A stretch of DNA of 64,000 bases. It comes from Diphasiastrum complanatum. Lineage: Eukaryota > Streptophyta > Lycopodiopsida > Lycopodiales > Lycopodiaceae. Of this stretch, positions 1-9,942 are shown piece after piece. The notes beneath the pieces were generated by a model. It saw nothing but the letters and a program-made list of their open reading frames with translations. It was not told the origin of the DNA and did not search any database. Every line of letters begins with the position of its first letter. Position 1 is the stretch's first letter. A program made the position numbers and the translations under genes. Where the stretch lies: positions 38,325,800 to 38,389,799 of the forward strand of contig CM055092.1 in assembly GCA_029204225.1 (NCBI GenBank), written 5' to 3'.

Positions 1-17
1 ATGCGAGCGAAATGCTT

Positions 18-320
18 CGGTTGAGAATTGATGGCAGTGCTCCGGTCGAGTTTTTACTGAGCACTCCGGTTGAGATTTGGACTAAAGGGTCCGGTTGAGA
101 TATGACGGTTTCCTTTAGTAAAGATGTCAAAGATATGTTCGTTCTAAATGTTGAGTTATGACTCCGTTCGAGTGTTGAACAATTAGCGGTGGTTGAGGTG
201 TAACTCAGGACACGTTAGGATCGTAAAGTTGTGGTTCGGTCGAGAGGTATGAGGTAGTGGTCCGGCTCCGGTTGAGATTGTGGAGCTCGTCATGTTGAGG
301 ATCGTGAGACTTTGGTTGAG
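18..320. repeat. degenerate CCGGTTGAG-type motif array
   Basis: The core (C)CGGTTGAG or CGGTCGAG recurs about nine times at irregular spacing, for example near 18, 68, 90, 236, 267 and 313. No coding pattern is convincing here. It is the first of several short-motif arrays that follow one another in the left 2.8 kb. Confidence 0.6.
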
Positions 321-399
321 AAACGAGCAGGACTTCGGTCCAGACCGAAGGGATGAGCTCGTCAATGAATGTGTAGGAGCTCTCAGATGATGGTGTCAC

Positions 400-1542
400 A
401 ACACATGTCCATATTTCCTTGGAAACAAGGAAGAAAGAAGATCCTAGTGCATGCAAAGGGATCATGGTTGGATACTCATCCACCAAGAAGGCTATAGAGT
501 CTTTATACTCTCTACTTCTCAGGTTATTGGAAGTAGAGATGTTGTCTTTCGTGAAGATCAACACTCATCTTTTGAAGAGGCCGAGATCAAGAAATCTATG
601 GATGCATCACCAATTATTGATTTTGAAGACAATCATGATGTGATGGGGTCAAAATTTGAAGAAGACTCTCCTCGGATCTTCTCACCAAGAAGATCCATGA
701 GAGATAGATCCGAGCCTAAGAGGCTCTCATATGTTGATAAAGGCAAACAAGTGGATCTTGATTCCACTAATTATGTTTTTTATGTCTCTCATGAAGAGCC
801 AAAGAATGTACAAGAGGCACCCAATACCAAGGAGTGGTATGATGCCATGAAGCAAGAGTATGATGCATTGATCACCAACAATACTTGGGAGCTCGTGGAT
901 CCTCCATCCAACAAGCATATGATTGGTTGCAAGTGGGTATTTAGGATCAAGTTCAATCATGATGGCACCATCAACAAGCATAAAGCAAGATTATGTGCCA
1001 ATGCTCAAATCCATGGTCTTGATTATGAGGAGACCTTTGCACCCGTTGCAAAGATGGTGACAATAAAAATTCTTATTTCTCTTGCTTGTTTCTTCAAGTG
1101 GAAGGTGTTCCAATTAGATGTATCCAATGCTTTTCTAAATGGTTATCTTGAGGAGGAGATCTATATGGAACAACCTCAAGGATTCATCAAGGATGAGTCC
1201 AAAGTGTGCTTGCTCTTCAAAAGTCTTTATGGAGTCAAGCAAGCACCAAGATCATGGTATTCAAGACTTAATTCTTTTCTTGTCTCACTAGGATTTACTC
1301 TTAGTGACTATGATCCTTCCATGTATCTAAAGTTTGTTGATAGCAATATTGTCATTCTTCTAATTTATGTTGATGACATTATTCTTTGTGGAAGTTGTAT
1401 CAAGCTAGTTGATGAAACTAAGCTAGCACTTGGATGTGAGTTTAAAATGCAAGATCTAGGAGAGATACATTACATCCTAGGCCTAGAAATTGATTTTTAT
1501 GAAAATCATGTCTTTATATGCCAATCATATCCAATTGTATAG
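400..1542 (+). pseudogene. Ty1/copia pol fragment (element T): integrase C-terminus to reverse transcriptase
   Basis: This is a broken copia polyprotein. The first part (about 400-500) reads as the integrase C-terminal motif RKKEDPSACKG followed by GYSSTKKA, then shifts frame near 480-500 into a 363-aa frame ending at 1542. That frame holds the linker (SEPKRLSYVDKGKQ), the RT start (CKWVFRIKFNHDGTINKHKAR), [21 protein letters not shown] and the catalytic YVDD (codons near 1366-1377), and ends soon after YILGLEI. RNase H is missing. KARLCANAQ replaces the usual KARLVAKGY. It belongs to the same lineage as P (3478-5205) and V1 (46622-49004). Confidence 0.9.
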
Positions 1543-2189
1543 AGAGTTGATAAATACATAGTACTTGTCAAACAAAAATTTCATGCATTAGAGAGTGGAT
1601 GCCAGATATTGCCTACGGTGGAAAACTTTGATTGAATCTCTCAGTCAAGGAGACTCGGGTTGAATTCCTTAGTGAAGATTCGGTGAAAGAATTTGGTGGA
1701 AGAGAGTCGGTTCAAAACATTTAGATGAAAGCCTCGACTAAAGAGCCTCGATTTTGACATGCAATTGATCCTGGTAGTATACTAACCATCAGATATAGCA
1801 TGGTATGTAAGATATGATGATGGTCATGGGATGTATTTCAATTAATATGAATTAGTCAAGCATCGGACATAAAATCGGATGTGATGAGGGATTCAGGAGT
1901 CATATAGGAAATATGGTGACTCTTGTCGGATCTAACTTTAGTTACAATTTAGAGGCTTGTCGAATGGGTATAGCCTCGGATGTACTTGGTCATGAAAGGA
2001 TATGTTGTAGACTGTTTGGTCTTTGACTGAATTGTATACCAGAATCATATTAGAAATATGAGATTTGGTATTGATTGTTCATCAGAGATGTTTGAACTCA
2101 AGGTCGGATACGATTTATATGTCAAATCAATCATGAAAATCTGATCATTTATGAAGAACTCAAATAGCTCATCAGATGAATTCTGAAGC
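1543..2189. other. no gene seen; scattered CGGAT and GGTTGA motifs
   Basis: After the copia fragment I see no coding potential. Words such as TCGGAT and GGTTGAA recur loosely (for example near 1866, 1938, 1975 and 2104) and grade into the denser array that follows. No LTR end or primer site was found. Confidence 0.5.
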
Positions 2190-2505
2190 TCGTCGGATGC
2201 AAACTGACAGTCATCGGATGCAAAATTGTGGGATGCAAATGGAATATAGTGTCGAATACAACAGAATGTATTGTTGTATGGAAAAATGTCGAAGACAAGT
2301 AAAATACAGGTTTGTCGGATACACGTCGGATGCAAATGCTTGTCGGATGCAAGTGTTGGTCGGATGCAAAGATTTGTCGGATGCAAATATTTGTTGGATG
2401 CAAAGGGTGATCGGATGCAAGCTGTCGGATGTACTGGCGGATGCAAATAGGATATGGAAACTGGCGGATGCAAATGGTCGTCGGATGCAAGTTGTCGGAT
2501 GCAAT
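2190..2505. repeat. array of TCGGATGCAA motifs
   Basis: About 13 copies of GGATGCAA, mostly preceded by TC, at roughly 15-18-bp spacing in the dense part (2326-2505), with two or three looser copies upstream. Open frames of 119-151 codons on the minus strand are by-products of the repeat and encode CIRRPFASD-like repeats. Confidence 0.85.
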
Positions 2506-2533
2506 AGTTTCAGAGGTACTAGTGAATGTAAAT

Positions 2534-2825
2534 GGGTCGAAAAAAAATAAAGTGGGTCGAAAAAATACATTGGATCGAAAAAATACGTGGGTCGAAAAAG
2601 ACATGAGATTGAAACTTTATAAGAATAAAAAAATTATAGTGGATCGAAAATTATAAAGGATCAAAAAAATAATGGACCAAAAAAATAAGGGATCGAAAAA
2701 ATAAGTGATCGAAAAATAATAGATCTAAAAAATAAGGGATCGAAAAAATCAATGGATCGAAAAACACAGTGGATCAAAAAAATAAGGGATTGAAAAATCA
2801 AGGGATCGAAAAATAATGGATCGAC
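2534..2825. repeat. array of GGATCGAAAAAATAA motifs
   Basis: At least 12 diverged copies of GGRTCGAAAAA(A)TA with variable 13-19-bp spacing. It starts within about 30 bp of the end of the preceding TCGGATGCAA array, so the repeated word changes abruptly. Confidence 0.85.
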
Positions 2826-2829
2826 CTTC

Positions 2830-3380
2830 CTTATAGTAGTGAGTTAGTGAACTCCATTCTATATGCTTTTGGATTCCACCTCTTGACTAATGGGTGAATC
2901 CCATTCTATAAAGATTTGGGTTCCACCTCTTACATGATAATAGGAGGCCTCTTTATTAAAAAACATAACTCAAGTTGAGAGAGTCCAAATTAATAGCTCC
3001 CACATGGTTTTCCATCTTTCGAGAATTACCATGGGGCTCAAGGTATATGCACTTAGCGTATCACTAGTAATTCTTGTGCTCTCAAACTCGGCTCTCAACG
3101 TCATCTCCAAAGAGGACACTTATTGTTAGTTGATGCCACGCCCTTGAGGTGTCGATGCAGTGCCTCTTCACTTAACCTCAAAAGAAGTTTACAATATGCC
3201 TCATCACATGAAAAATCATGATCTCAATATGTTTGAGCTTGTTCTATTTTTTGCTTTTACGATATCCAAGAGCAAATTTTTGATGATACAATATCTTGCT
3301 TTCAAAATGATTTGGAAACATAATTAAATCACCAATGACAAGAATTATTTCCAAACAAAAGGCTATATTCAAAACTAGAA
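2830..3380. repeat. decayed LTR-like sequence related to solo LTR U
   Basis: The stretch around 2990-3120 (phrases CTCCCACATGGTTTTCCATC, CTCAAACTCGGCTCTCAA) resembles 48690-48790 inside solo LTR U. It is probably an old LTR copy. I cannot place its ends and no gene is visible. Confidence 0.4.
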
Positions 3381-3477
3381 TAGCCTTACTCAAACTTTGA
3401 GATAAAAAAAATTCCAATTAAGCAAGATAATACATCAAATAAAGAAAAAGAAACATAAGTGAGTATTTTGGAGTGAA

Positions 3478-3768
3478 TACCACCTGAACTTTTCCTCTCT
3501 TTTCCATGAATAAAGAACCACAAGGACTCGGCATTGTATAATGAAGATCCCCTTGAATACATATATTGAGGATACTCTTCCTCAAACCTCGACCCCATCA
3601 TAAGTTGAATATTCTCAATAGAAATGACTTGTGATGCATCTTGAGATATAATGATCTCGGCCCTTTCCAAGGTTGAAAATAGATCTTTATGAATAATAAA
3701 AATCTCCATTCTCAAACACCTTTGAGATAGAGAATATAAAGGCTTTATAGTCCTCCTTGGTGGATAAG
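3478..3768 (-). pseudogene. copia element P, distal piece (integrase/RT linker)
   Basis: The minus-strand translation (KPLYSLSQRCLRMEIF, MMGSRFEEEYP, FIHGKER) aligns in order with the linker of T (FILSTSQVIGSRDVVF, VMGSKFEEDSP, YVDKGK). It is the downstream half of an element whose upstream half lies at 4448-5205. The two halves are separated exactly by the 669-bp miniature LTR element, inserted in the GYSSTKK motif. Many substitutions and lost codons mark it as dead. Confidence 0.75.
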
Positions 3769-3773
3769 CATCC

Positions 3774-4065
3774 TGTTGGAATGGCAAAGTGGAGCCACAG
3801 CCCACGCTCAAAGAAATCCCATAAGTAGAAGTGGGACTTTGCTCAAAGTGGATATAAGTGGTAAATGTCTAAGTGTTTAATGTCCACTGGTACCAGCCCC
3901 TTTGCGGGTAAGGGGGAGCCCTTGGATTCGTGGGCGGATAGGCGTCCGGGGACATGATCCCAAAATGCGGCTCACGGAAGGGGCAAAAAGGCCCCATGAT
4001 TTTGGTGCAACCTCTGAACCAGAAAGGTTAAGTTTTATCCGTTGAAGGCCCACCAAATTTCTACA
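3774..4065 (+). repeat. left LTR of miniature element
   Basis: A 292-bp repeat beginning TGTTGGAATGG and ending TTTCTACA. It contains a GC-rich GCCCCTTTGCGGGTAAGGG core shared with the right LTR. Confidence 0.88.
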
Positions 4066-4112
4066 TGGTATTGGACCAGACAACATGACATGTGCCCCAC
4101 TTTGAGGGGGAG
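4066..4112 (+). other. 47-bp internal domain: primer site plus polypurine tract
   Basis: TGGTATTGGACCAGA at 4066-4080 resembles the tRNA-Met primer site TGGTATCAGAGCC. GAGGGGGAG at 4104-4112 abuts the next LTR. Nothing else fits between them. Confidence 0.75.
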
Positions 4113-4442
4113 TGTTGGAATGGCAAAGTGAAGCCATGGCCCACGCTCAAAGAAATCCCAAAAGTAGAAGTGGGACTTCGTTCAAAGTGGATATAAGTGG
4201 TAAATGTCTAAGTGTTTAATGTCCACTGGTACCGGCCCCTTTGCGGGTAAGGGGGAGCACTTGGATTCATGGGCGGCTAGGAGTCCGGGGACGGGATCCT
4301 GAAACATGGCTCACAGAAGGGGCAAAAAGGCTCCATGATTTTGGTGCGACATCTAAACCAGAAAGGTTAAGTTGCATCACGGAGCAACCTCTGAACCAGA
4401 AAGGTTAAGTTGCATCCGTTGAAGGCCCATCGAATTCTTACA
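4113..4442 (+). repeat. right LTR of miniature element
   Basis: A 330-bp copy of the left LTR. It is 38 bp longer because the segment around CTGAACCAGAAAGGTTAAGT is tandemly doubled (about 4350-4420). It ends TTCTTACA directly before the TSD CATCC. Confidence 0.88.
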
Positions 4443-4447
4443 CATCC

Positions 4448-5205
4448 AACCATGATCCATAAACTTGAATCTCCTTCCTTCCTTGCTTCCAATAGAACAC
4501 ATGCAAAGCAATAACTTTCAAGTACACTAAGGTAAACAATCTTAGGCTTATAGTTGAACAAGACACATATGTATTTCTTCCAGTAGCTCCATAACTCCAG
4601 AAAGCTTTGCATAACAGAAAATAATCATGCACCATAAAACTTGAAGAAACACTTGTGAAATTATTAATAAAAGTAGAAAAACAAGTGGTATCTCCCTTGT
4701 TTATTGATGAAGAAAGTTGAACATACGAGTGTTCCAACTCCAAGGATGTCAAGTCTTGGTAGAAGACATCATATATGGCTCCTAAGTTATGTGATTTTGC
4801 CATAAAACAAGCTTCTCTTGGCTTGATCTCCTTGACCATAGAAGACATAGATCTGAAATTGGTATCATCCAATCTCCTATGCCATAATTCCTCCTTGGAA
4901 ATACTAGTTCTCAAAGCAATATCACAAGAACGTGCATTTGCTTGTAGATCTAACTTGAAAATGCCACCATATTTTGATCCATATGCAAGGATCTCATCAC
5001 CTTTCTTAATGATACAATTATTGATATTGAATTTCACATCAAAACCATCATCAAGCAACTTTCCAACACTAATCACATTCTTTGTGAGTTTAGGAACAAA
5101 GAGTACATTTGAAAGTGATAAACTCATAGAAGATGCAAGATAGAACTCCTTCAATAGAACTGTAGTGTCGTCGATGTAGCATAGTGGGTCCATCGTTGGG
5201 AGCGA
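4448..5205 (-). pseudogene. copia element P, proximal piece (protease to integrase)
   Basis: Read on the minus strand from 5205 down, the product has the post-protease region LSNVLFVPKLTKNVISVGKL, the pre-integrase LWHRRL motif, then badly decayed integrase (FINNFTSVSSSF for FIDDFSRFTWIY) and the C-terminal RKEGDSS motif with a frame change at about 4500. The integrase metal-binding and DDE residues are mostly lost. It is continuous with 3478-3768 once the inserted miniature element is removed. Confidence 0.8.
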
Positions 5206-5216
5206 CAACCTCGCCT

Positions 5217-5371
5217 TCAGCTACATAACAAGAAGAGAGAGGGAGAGGAGAGAGAGGAGAAAGAGAGTGGAGAGAGAGAATGCCTAGGTTGAGAAAGGCT
5301 TTGGGGGCTCGAGCGCCTACCCAAAGCTATTCTATTTGAACATAGGGAGAGAGGGAGAAGAGAGAGGGAGA

Positions 5372-5403
<32 letters not shown>

Positions 5404-5800
5404 TGGAGATGGAGAAACCAAGAGAGTTTTATTAGAATGAGAATGGAAGATGATACAATACAAAGGAAATGGCTCCCTCTTATAGATTTTAGAGGTGAGT
5501 CTCCTTCACTCTCATTGGCCACTTCATTGGGGCAAGGATTCTAATCCAAGCATTCTATTGGTGCTAAGAAAGCACAAGGGCACTCACATGATTCATGTGA
5601 GTTTTAAGTTGGGCCCTTTAAGCTTGTTTACTTGCAACTTGACTTAGGGCCTCTAATGTCATTCTAGAGTTTTAAGCCCCCAGTCTCTTATTCGTAGGAA
5701 TTACAGCTTGCTACTTGTGCTCATTGGGTTGGGCTTACAAGTGCAGGATGCCGGTGCCCTCGCACTTATTACTCTACTTGCAATGTACTGTGGTGGGGCC
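5217..5800 (-). repeat. GA-rich tract within an LTR-like sequence (minus)
   Basis: On the minus strand this reads like the LTR of a gypsy element resembling K: a stretch with TTAGAGGCCC and ACTCACATGAATCATGTGAG (compare 61640-61720), a CCAATGAGAG box, a TATA-like CTATAAGAGGGAGCC near 5470-5485, an AATAAAA poly(A) signal near 5430, then a CT/GA tract (5225-5410). No primer site was found beside it, so it is a fragment abutting copia P. Confidence 0.45.
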
Positions 5801-6078
5801 CACTAGGTAAGGCTTGGCCAACAATATTTTAAGTGGTGGGACCCATTTGTTTATTACTGTGCAAAAAATATCCACAACAGGGTCCATGGCCCAGAGTAGT
5901 GTCGGTCCCTCGGCATTAGGCTGCAACTATCGTGAAGGGGCACTGTTGTCGATTCTTTTATTGCTGGGACATGGTTGCTTTAGGAAAAGCGTGGATAGAA
6001 TTCGCTTACGTAGAACCTGAGGCTTTATTAGTGGATGATCAACAAGAACTGGGACTTGCTAGATTTTCAAAAATACCC
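5801..6078. other. no recognisable feature
   Basis: Mixed sequence with no convincing frame, LTR end or repeat. A short plus-strand frame (5814-6020) has no recognisable motif. Confidence 0.4.
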
Positions 6079-6369
6079 TGTATTCGTTGATGATACTCTA
6101 TTGTTTGGAAATAACTTAGAGATGATACAAGAAACCATGGCTCTCATAGGTTCAAAATAACAGACCTTGGAGAAGCTAGAAAATTCCTAGGAATTAAAAT
6201 CACGAGAAATAAAATAACAGAAAACATAACACTATATCAACAAAGTTATGTCTGTAAAATTTTGGAAGATAATGCAATGCTTGAGTGCAAAGGGAAGGAG
6301 ACTCCTATGGCACTTGGAATGAGACTTTCAAAAAATGACTGTCCAAGAACTGAATAGGAAGAATTCGAA
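6079..6369 (+). pseudogene. copia reverse-transcriptase scrap
   Basis: One frame reads FVDDTLLFGNNLEMIQETM from 6083 (the YVDD motif with F for Y). After a frame change near 6155 a second reads FKITDLGEARKFLGIKI, then LYQQSYVCKILED and KETPM up to a stop near 6355. This is the C-terminal third of copia RT from a lineage different from T, V and Y. Both flanks are lost. Confidence 0.8.
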
Positions 6370-6421
6370 ATGTGGGGGGATGAATTTTTGTGAGCATTTC
6401 TCGACAAGCAATTTCATGGCA

Positions 6422-6571
6422 AAGGTGAGCATCTTTAGCACATGCTCGTCCTTCATCCTAGTCATAAAGTTAAAACTTTCATCCTTGCGGTGAGCAGTTT
6501 CACTACAAAGGCGAGCATCTTGAGAACATACTCGCCCTTCATCCCAGTCATGTAGGGTTTAGGGTTTAGGG
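6422..6571. repeat. diverged tandem pair ending in a short telomere-type motif
   Basis: GGTGAGCATCTTTAGCACAT (about 6424) recurs as GGCGAGCATCTTGAGAACAT about 87 bp later, each followed by CTTCATCC-AGTCAT. The second copy runs into TAGGGTTTAGGGTTTAGGG (6553-6571), about 2.7 units of the plant telomere repeat TTTAGGG. Confidence 0.6.
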
Positions 6572-6893
6572 TAAAAGTTCGAAACTCAAAGAGAACCTTT
6601 GGCACAACTGGTTTACAAAGTATAAATTTTTTGATGAAATTTGAAATTCCTAACCCTGGAGCGAAAGAAAAATGAGACTTCATTGGTGTTATTCTTTTGG
6701 AAAATGTATTTTTGACAACTAGCGAAGTATGCCCGTCATTGACGGGCGAGGGACACGATGTGGATAAGGGCCAATGATTTAGATGGTGGCCGATGGTTTA
6801 AGAAAAAATTCGATGGTCATTGATGGGTGGCCGATGTATGTGTGTGTATGTACGTGACCAAAGTGTGTCCACCTGAGTGTGCGAACGTGATGC

Positions 6894-6894
<1 letters not shown>

Positions 6895-6932
<38 letters not shown>
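6895..6932. repeat. (AG)n microsatellite
   Basis: About 19 uninterrupted AG units. The flanking sequence (6945-7045) holds a diverged tandem pair built on GAGAGGCCRAGAGAGACCTT. Confidence 0.95.
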
Positions 6933-6934
<2 letters not shown>

Positions 6935-7124
6935 CTGGGTCAAAGAGAGGCCAAGAGAGACCTTCGGGACCTTGGCATATCTCGCACATCTCGCAGTCAG
7001 AGAGAGGCCGAGAGAGACCTTTGGTACATGTGCATATCTCGCGACTGCTGCCCGGAAAGAAAACATGAAGAAAAATGTGGTTTCGGGTAGCGTGAGCTGC
7101 TCTCGAAACACTATTTTTTTGATT

Positions 7125-7167
<43 letters not shown>

Positions 7168-7168
7168 T
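7125..7168. repeat. (TA)n-(GA)n compound microsatellite
   Basis: TA dinucleotides (7125-7148) switch directly to GA dinucleotides (7149-7168). Confidence 0.95.
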
Positions 7169-7174
7169 TGTCCC

Positions 7175-7612
7175 CTCCCTTGCACACGTCCCTGCACCCT
7201 CCCCACGCCCCCACCCTTGTGCCCTCCTTGCATCCTGCGCTCCCTTTGCCCTCCCCGTGCCTCCTCCCCACGCCCACCTGACACCCTCCTAGCACTCTCT
7301 CGGCGTGCCCTCCCCTCATGCCCTCCCTTTACTGTCCCTGCTCCCTTCCTACGCCCTCCCATTTACTTGGATTGAGAAGAATGGGGGTCCAATATTTCAT
7401 TAGGCCCCCAAATTAAAATTCAAAAAAAAAAAATGGGAGGGGGCATGGGGTACAATCCCCCCTCCCCTTATACCCCCCCGCTCCCCCCTTCCCCCGTCCT
7501 TTTCTCCCTCCCTCCTCCATACCTATTCCCTCCCCCTGGCCCCCCTCCAGATAGGGTGCACAGTGACCCGGGGGCACCATGGCACACACCCCCCCTTCTA
7601 AAAAAGCGCCAA
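7175..7612. repeat. C-rich low-complexity tract (CCCTCC-type)
   Basis: Degenerate CCCTCC and GCCCTCC words fill 7175-7360 and again 7440-7570. The proline-rich frames read from it are composition artefacts. Confidence 0.7.
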
Positions 7613-7639
7613 GGGGGGGGGGGGGGGGGGGGGGGGGGG
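7613..7639 (+). repeat. 27-base G homopolymer
   Basis: An uninterrupted run of 27 G. It could form intramolecular or intermolecular G-quadruplexes. Exact length may be affected by sequencing error. Confidence 0.9.
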
Positions 7640-7689
7640 AGTGTTCCGAGCAACACTCACGCTGCTTGGTTGATGGGCAATGTGAACAG

Positions 7690-9096
7690 CCCATGAAACG
7701 ATACTATTTTTCCAGCGTTCAAGAGGTTTCTTCTTCAACCAAACTAATCTAGTGAGAATGAAAGTCAATCATCTTTTATGTTCTCCTAGTTAAATAAAGT
7801 TCTCCAACAGCTTGCCCTATGTATCTACCATGCTCAAAATGGATTTCATCTAAAGTTTGAACATGTCATTGAAGTAGTAGATTAGGAAAGAAAGTGCAAA
7901 TTTTTTTTTAATCATTTCTTAATAAGCTGGAAATTTGGAAAGAAGTACATTGTACAACAATCTATTCATTCTTTGATTAAAATCTTGCACTCTATCAGGC
8001 ATGTTATTTAGCTATTAACTTCGAATGTTATCTGCAAAAAAATATCAACTTGAGAGGCTTCAAAAAACTCCAAAAACAGTACATCCTATTTAAGGACTCA
8101 AAAGTAGAGGAGAAGCAAGATACACTCCATCAAAGAAACACCTTTCAACTTCATTATGTGGAAGGCCAGATGAAAAGTTCCCTATAGACAAAAGTATCAA
8201 AACTGGTTAGCTTTAAGTTTTTAGGATGAAAGTCCACCATTTTAAAAGAGTACTGATCTTGCACTTAGCAGTAAAACTACGCCAAATGGATAGCACAAAA
8301 AGGGTGCAAACATATTTCCCAAGGCACACCAGCAAGCAAAAGCCATCACCCATGGAAACTACCACAGAAATCACCACATATACACTGTAAAGGACTAAAA
8401 GAGTTTTTAGTTTTTATGGGAATGAGTTTACATCGCATACCTCCCATTTTGGCAATGTACATCACAAAATGTATTCCCATTGTTGGAGTGATTAGATAAG
8501 CACCTTGAGTGTTGACCCTAAAAAGAGATATAGTCAATCTCTAGGGTGGGTAATCCATGCAAAGCACAAAAAACAGGACACCAATAAAACTCGTGAAAAT
8601 CTCCCATTTTCTTTAACTTGGTATGGTGTAATATATAATCCACGCAGAGTCTGCGAACATGTCTGTCGTCCATACCATCTTGGTAGAGGGTTAAAGACTT
8701 GGCTTTCTAGTGTTATAAACGTGTGGTCTCTTTTGTGTTATAAACACATGGTTGTTTTTTGTGGCACTGATCTGATCAGCAAGTTTAAGGCACTACCCCT
8801 AATTCTCTGCTTCTTCTGCCAAAAGAAATTGGCTATTGAAAGAAACCAAAAGCTAATAAGTGTATTGTAAAAATCATACCAATGCCATCAACAAATATTC
8901 CGACCATTGGCAAATTCAGAAAGCAAAAGTAGCTTGACAAATTAGTTGATCATCTCCAATGCTAGATTCTAAAAAGAATAAAATGAGGTTTTGTCACTGA
9001 ACATCTTACAAAAGAACGAATACTATTTGCTAGATAAACTAAACCTTAGAGGTTGATCAAAGAATTTTGTTAATATAGACCAGATATTCGTAAATG
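7690..9096. other. no recognisable feature
   Basis: About 1.4 kb without a convincing frame, LTR end or repeat on either strand. It may be unique intergenic DNA or an old intron. Confidence 0.4.
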
Positions 9097-9099
9097 GGG

Positions 9100-9162
<63 letters not shown>
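9097..9162. repeat. (GA)n microsatellite
   Basis: A run of G followed by about 30 perfect GA units. Confidence 0.95.
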
Positions 9163-9165
<3 letters not shown>

Positions 9166-9940
9166 TAGAAATTGTTGTCAATGTTTTTGCTTCATGTAAT
9201 TACAAAAAACTCAAGAAACCAGCCAGTCTCTATTGGTAAGCTGGAACCTTCCAGATGTACATCTGAATCATCCTGTAGGGCCACAACACAATAGATTACC
9301 CCTCGGGAGAAGAAAACATCTCTGCCCCAAATCTTGTTGATCTGCATCCTTGTCATATGGCCACTTCAAGGACAACTCCCAGATATGAGTGCAGAAGGTA
9401 CTCTTTATCAGATTCAGAGCTGTTAGCACCACAAATCAACTCTCAAAAATGCTAGAACAAGTTTGATATTATGACAAAACATGTTGGCAGCATCTTTCTA
9501 GGAACTCCTATGGTAGCCAGAATACGAGTCACGTGCTCATTCCTCCAAGGAACACAAACCTTCAAGAAATAAAATTTCTTAAGAAATACCACACTTCAAT
9601 TCAACACTCTTTTAAATCACCCACCGTGAGCCTTTCAATGTATCCTGTCATTCTAACACTTCTTCGTTGATGTCATGCTTTTGCTTTCCCTTGGGTAGCA
9701 TAATAAAAGTGTTGCTATGCAAAAATGCTTTCACATTCTTTTTTGAAGAGCTCTCAAATGCGCATTAAGAGCTGATCAAACATACCAAATGTTCAATAAC
9801 CTCTACTTTTTTTTATCACAACAGCCTGGGTAATATATTTGCATGAGGCAAACTACATAAGATTCATAGTAACCTGTACATACACAAGTAATCTCCAAAA
9901 TCACACAGTGCTAAATGATACCCTTTCTATTTCTTCTGGC
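9163..9940. other. no gene seen; downstream flank of FtsZ relic
   Basis: No coding pattern recognised. Because the FtsZ relic reads leftward and ends at 9943, this could include its former 3' untranslated region (inference). Confidence 0.35.
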
Positions 9941-9942
9941 TT

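Larger units (their letters stand above)
3774..4442 (+). mobile_element. miniature LTR retrotransposon (TRIM-like), complete with TSD
   Basis: Two direct repeats, 3774-4065 (292 bp) and 4113-4442 (330 bp), both start TGTTGGAATGGCAAAG and end in TACA. They flank only 47 bp. The 47 bp opens with TGGTATTGGACCAGA, a diverged tRNA-Met-type primer site, and closes with GAGGGGGAG, a polypurine tract touching the second repeat. The element is bounded by a perfect 5-bp duplication CATCC (3769-3773 and 4443-4447). It lies inside copia P. It encodes no protein, so mobility would need proteins from an autonomous relative. The alternative, an internally deleted larger element, is possible, but the intact boundaries and TSD fit movement as a unit. 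Confidence 0.88.

Noticed and set aside
2045-2656. Open frames of 75-151 codons on both strands
   Set aside because: They are generated by the TCGGATGCAA and GGATCGAAAAAAT arrays; translations are short-period repeats with no domain.
6779-7696. Several Ser/Leu-, Pro- and Gly-rich frames
   Set aside because: Direct products of AG, TA, C-rich and poly-G tracts.
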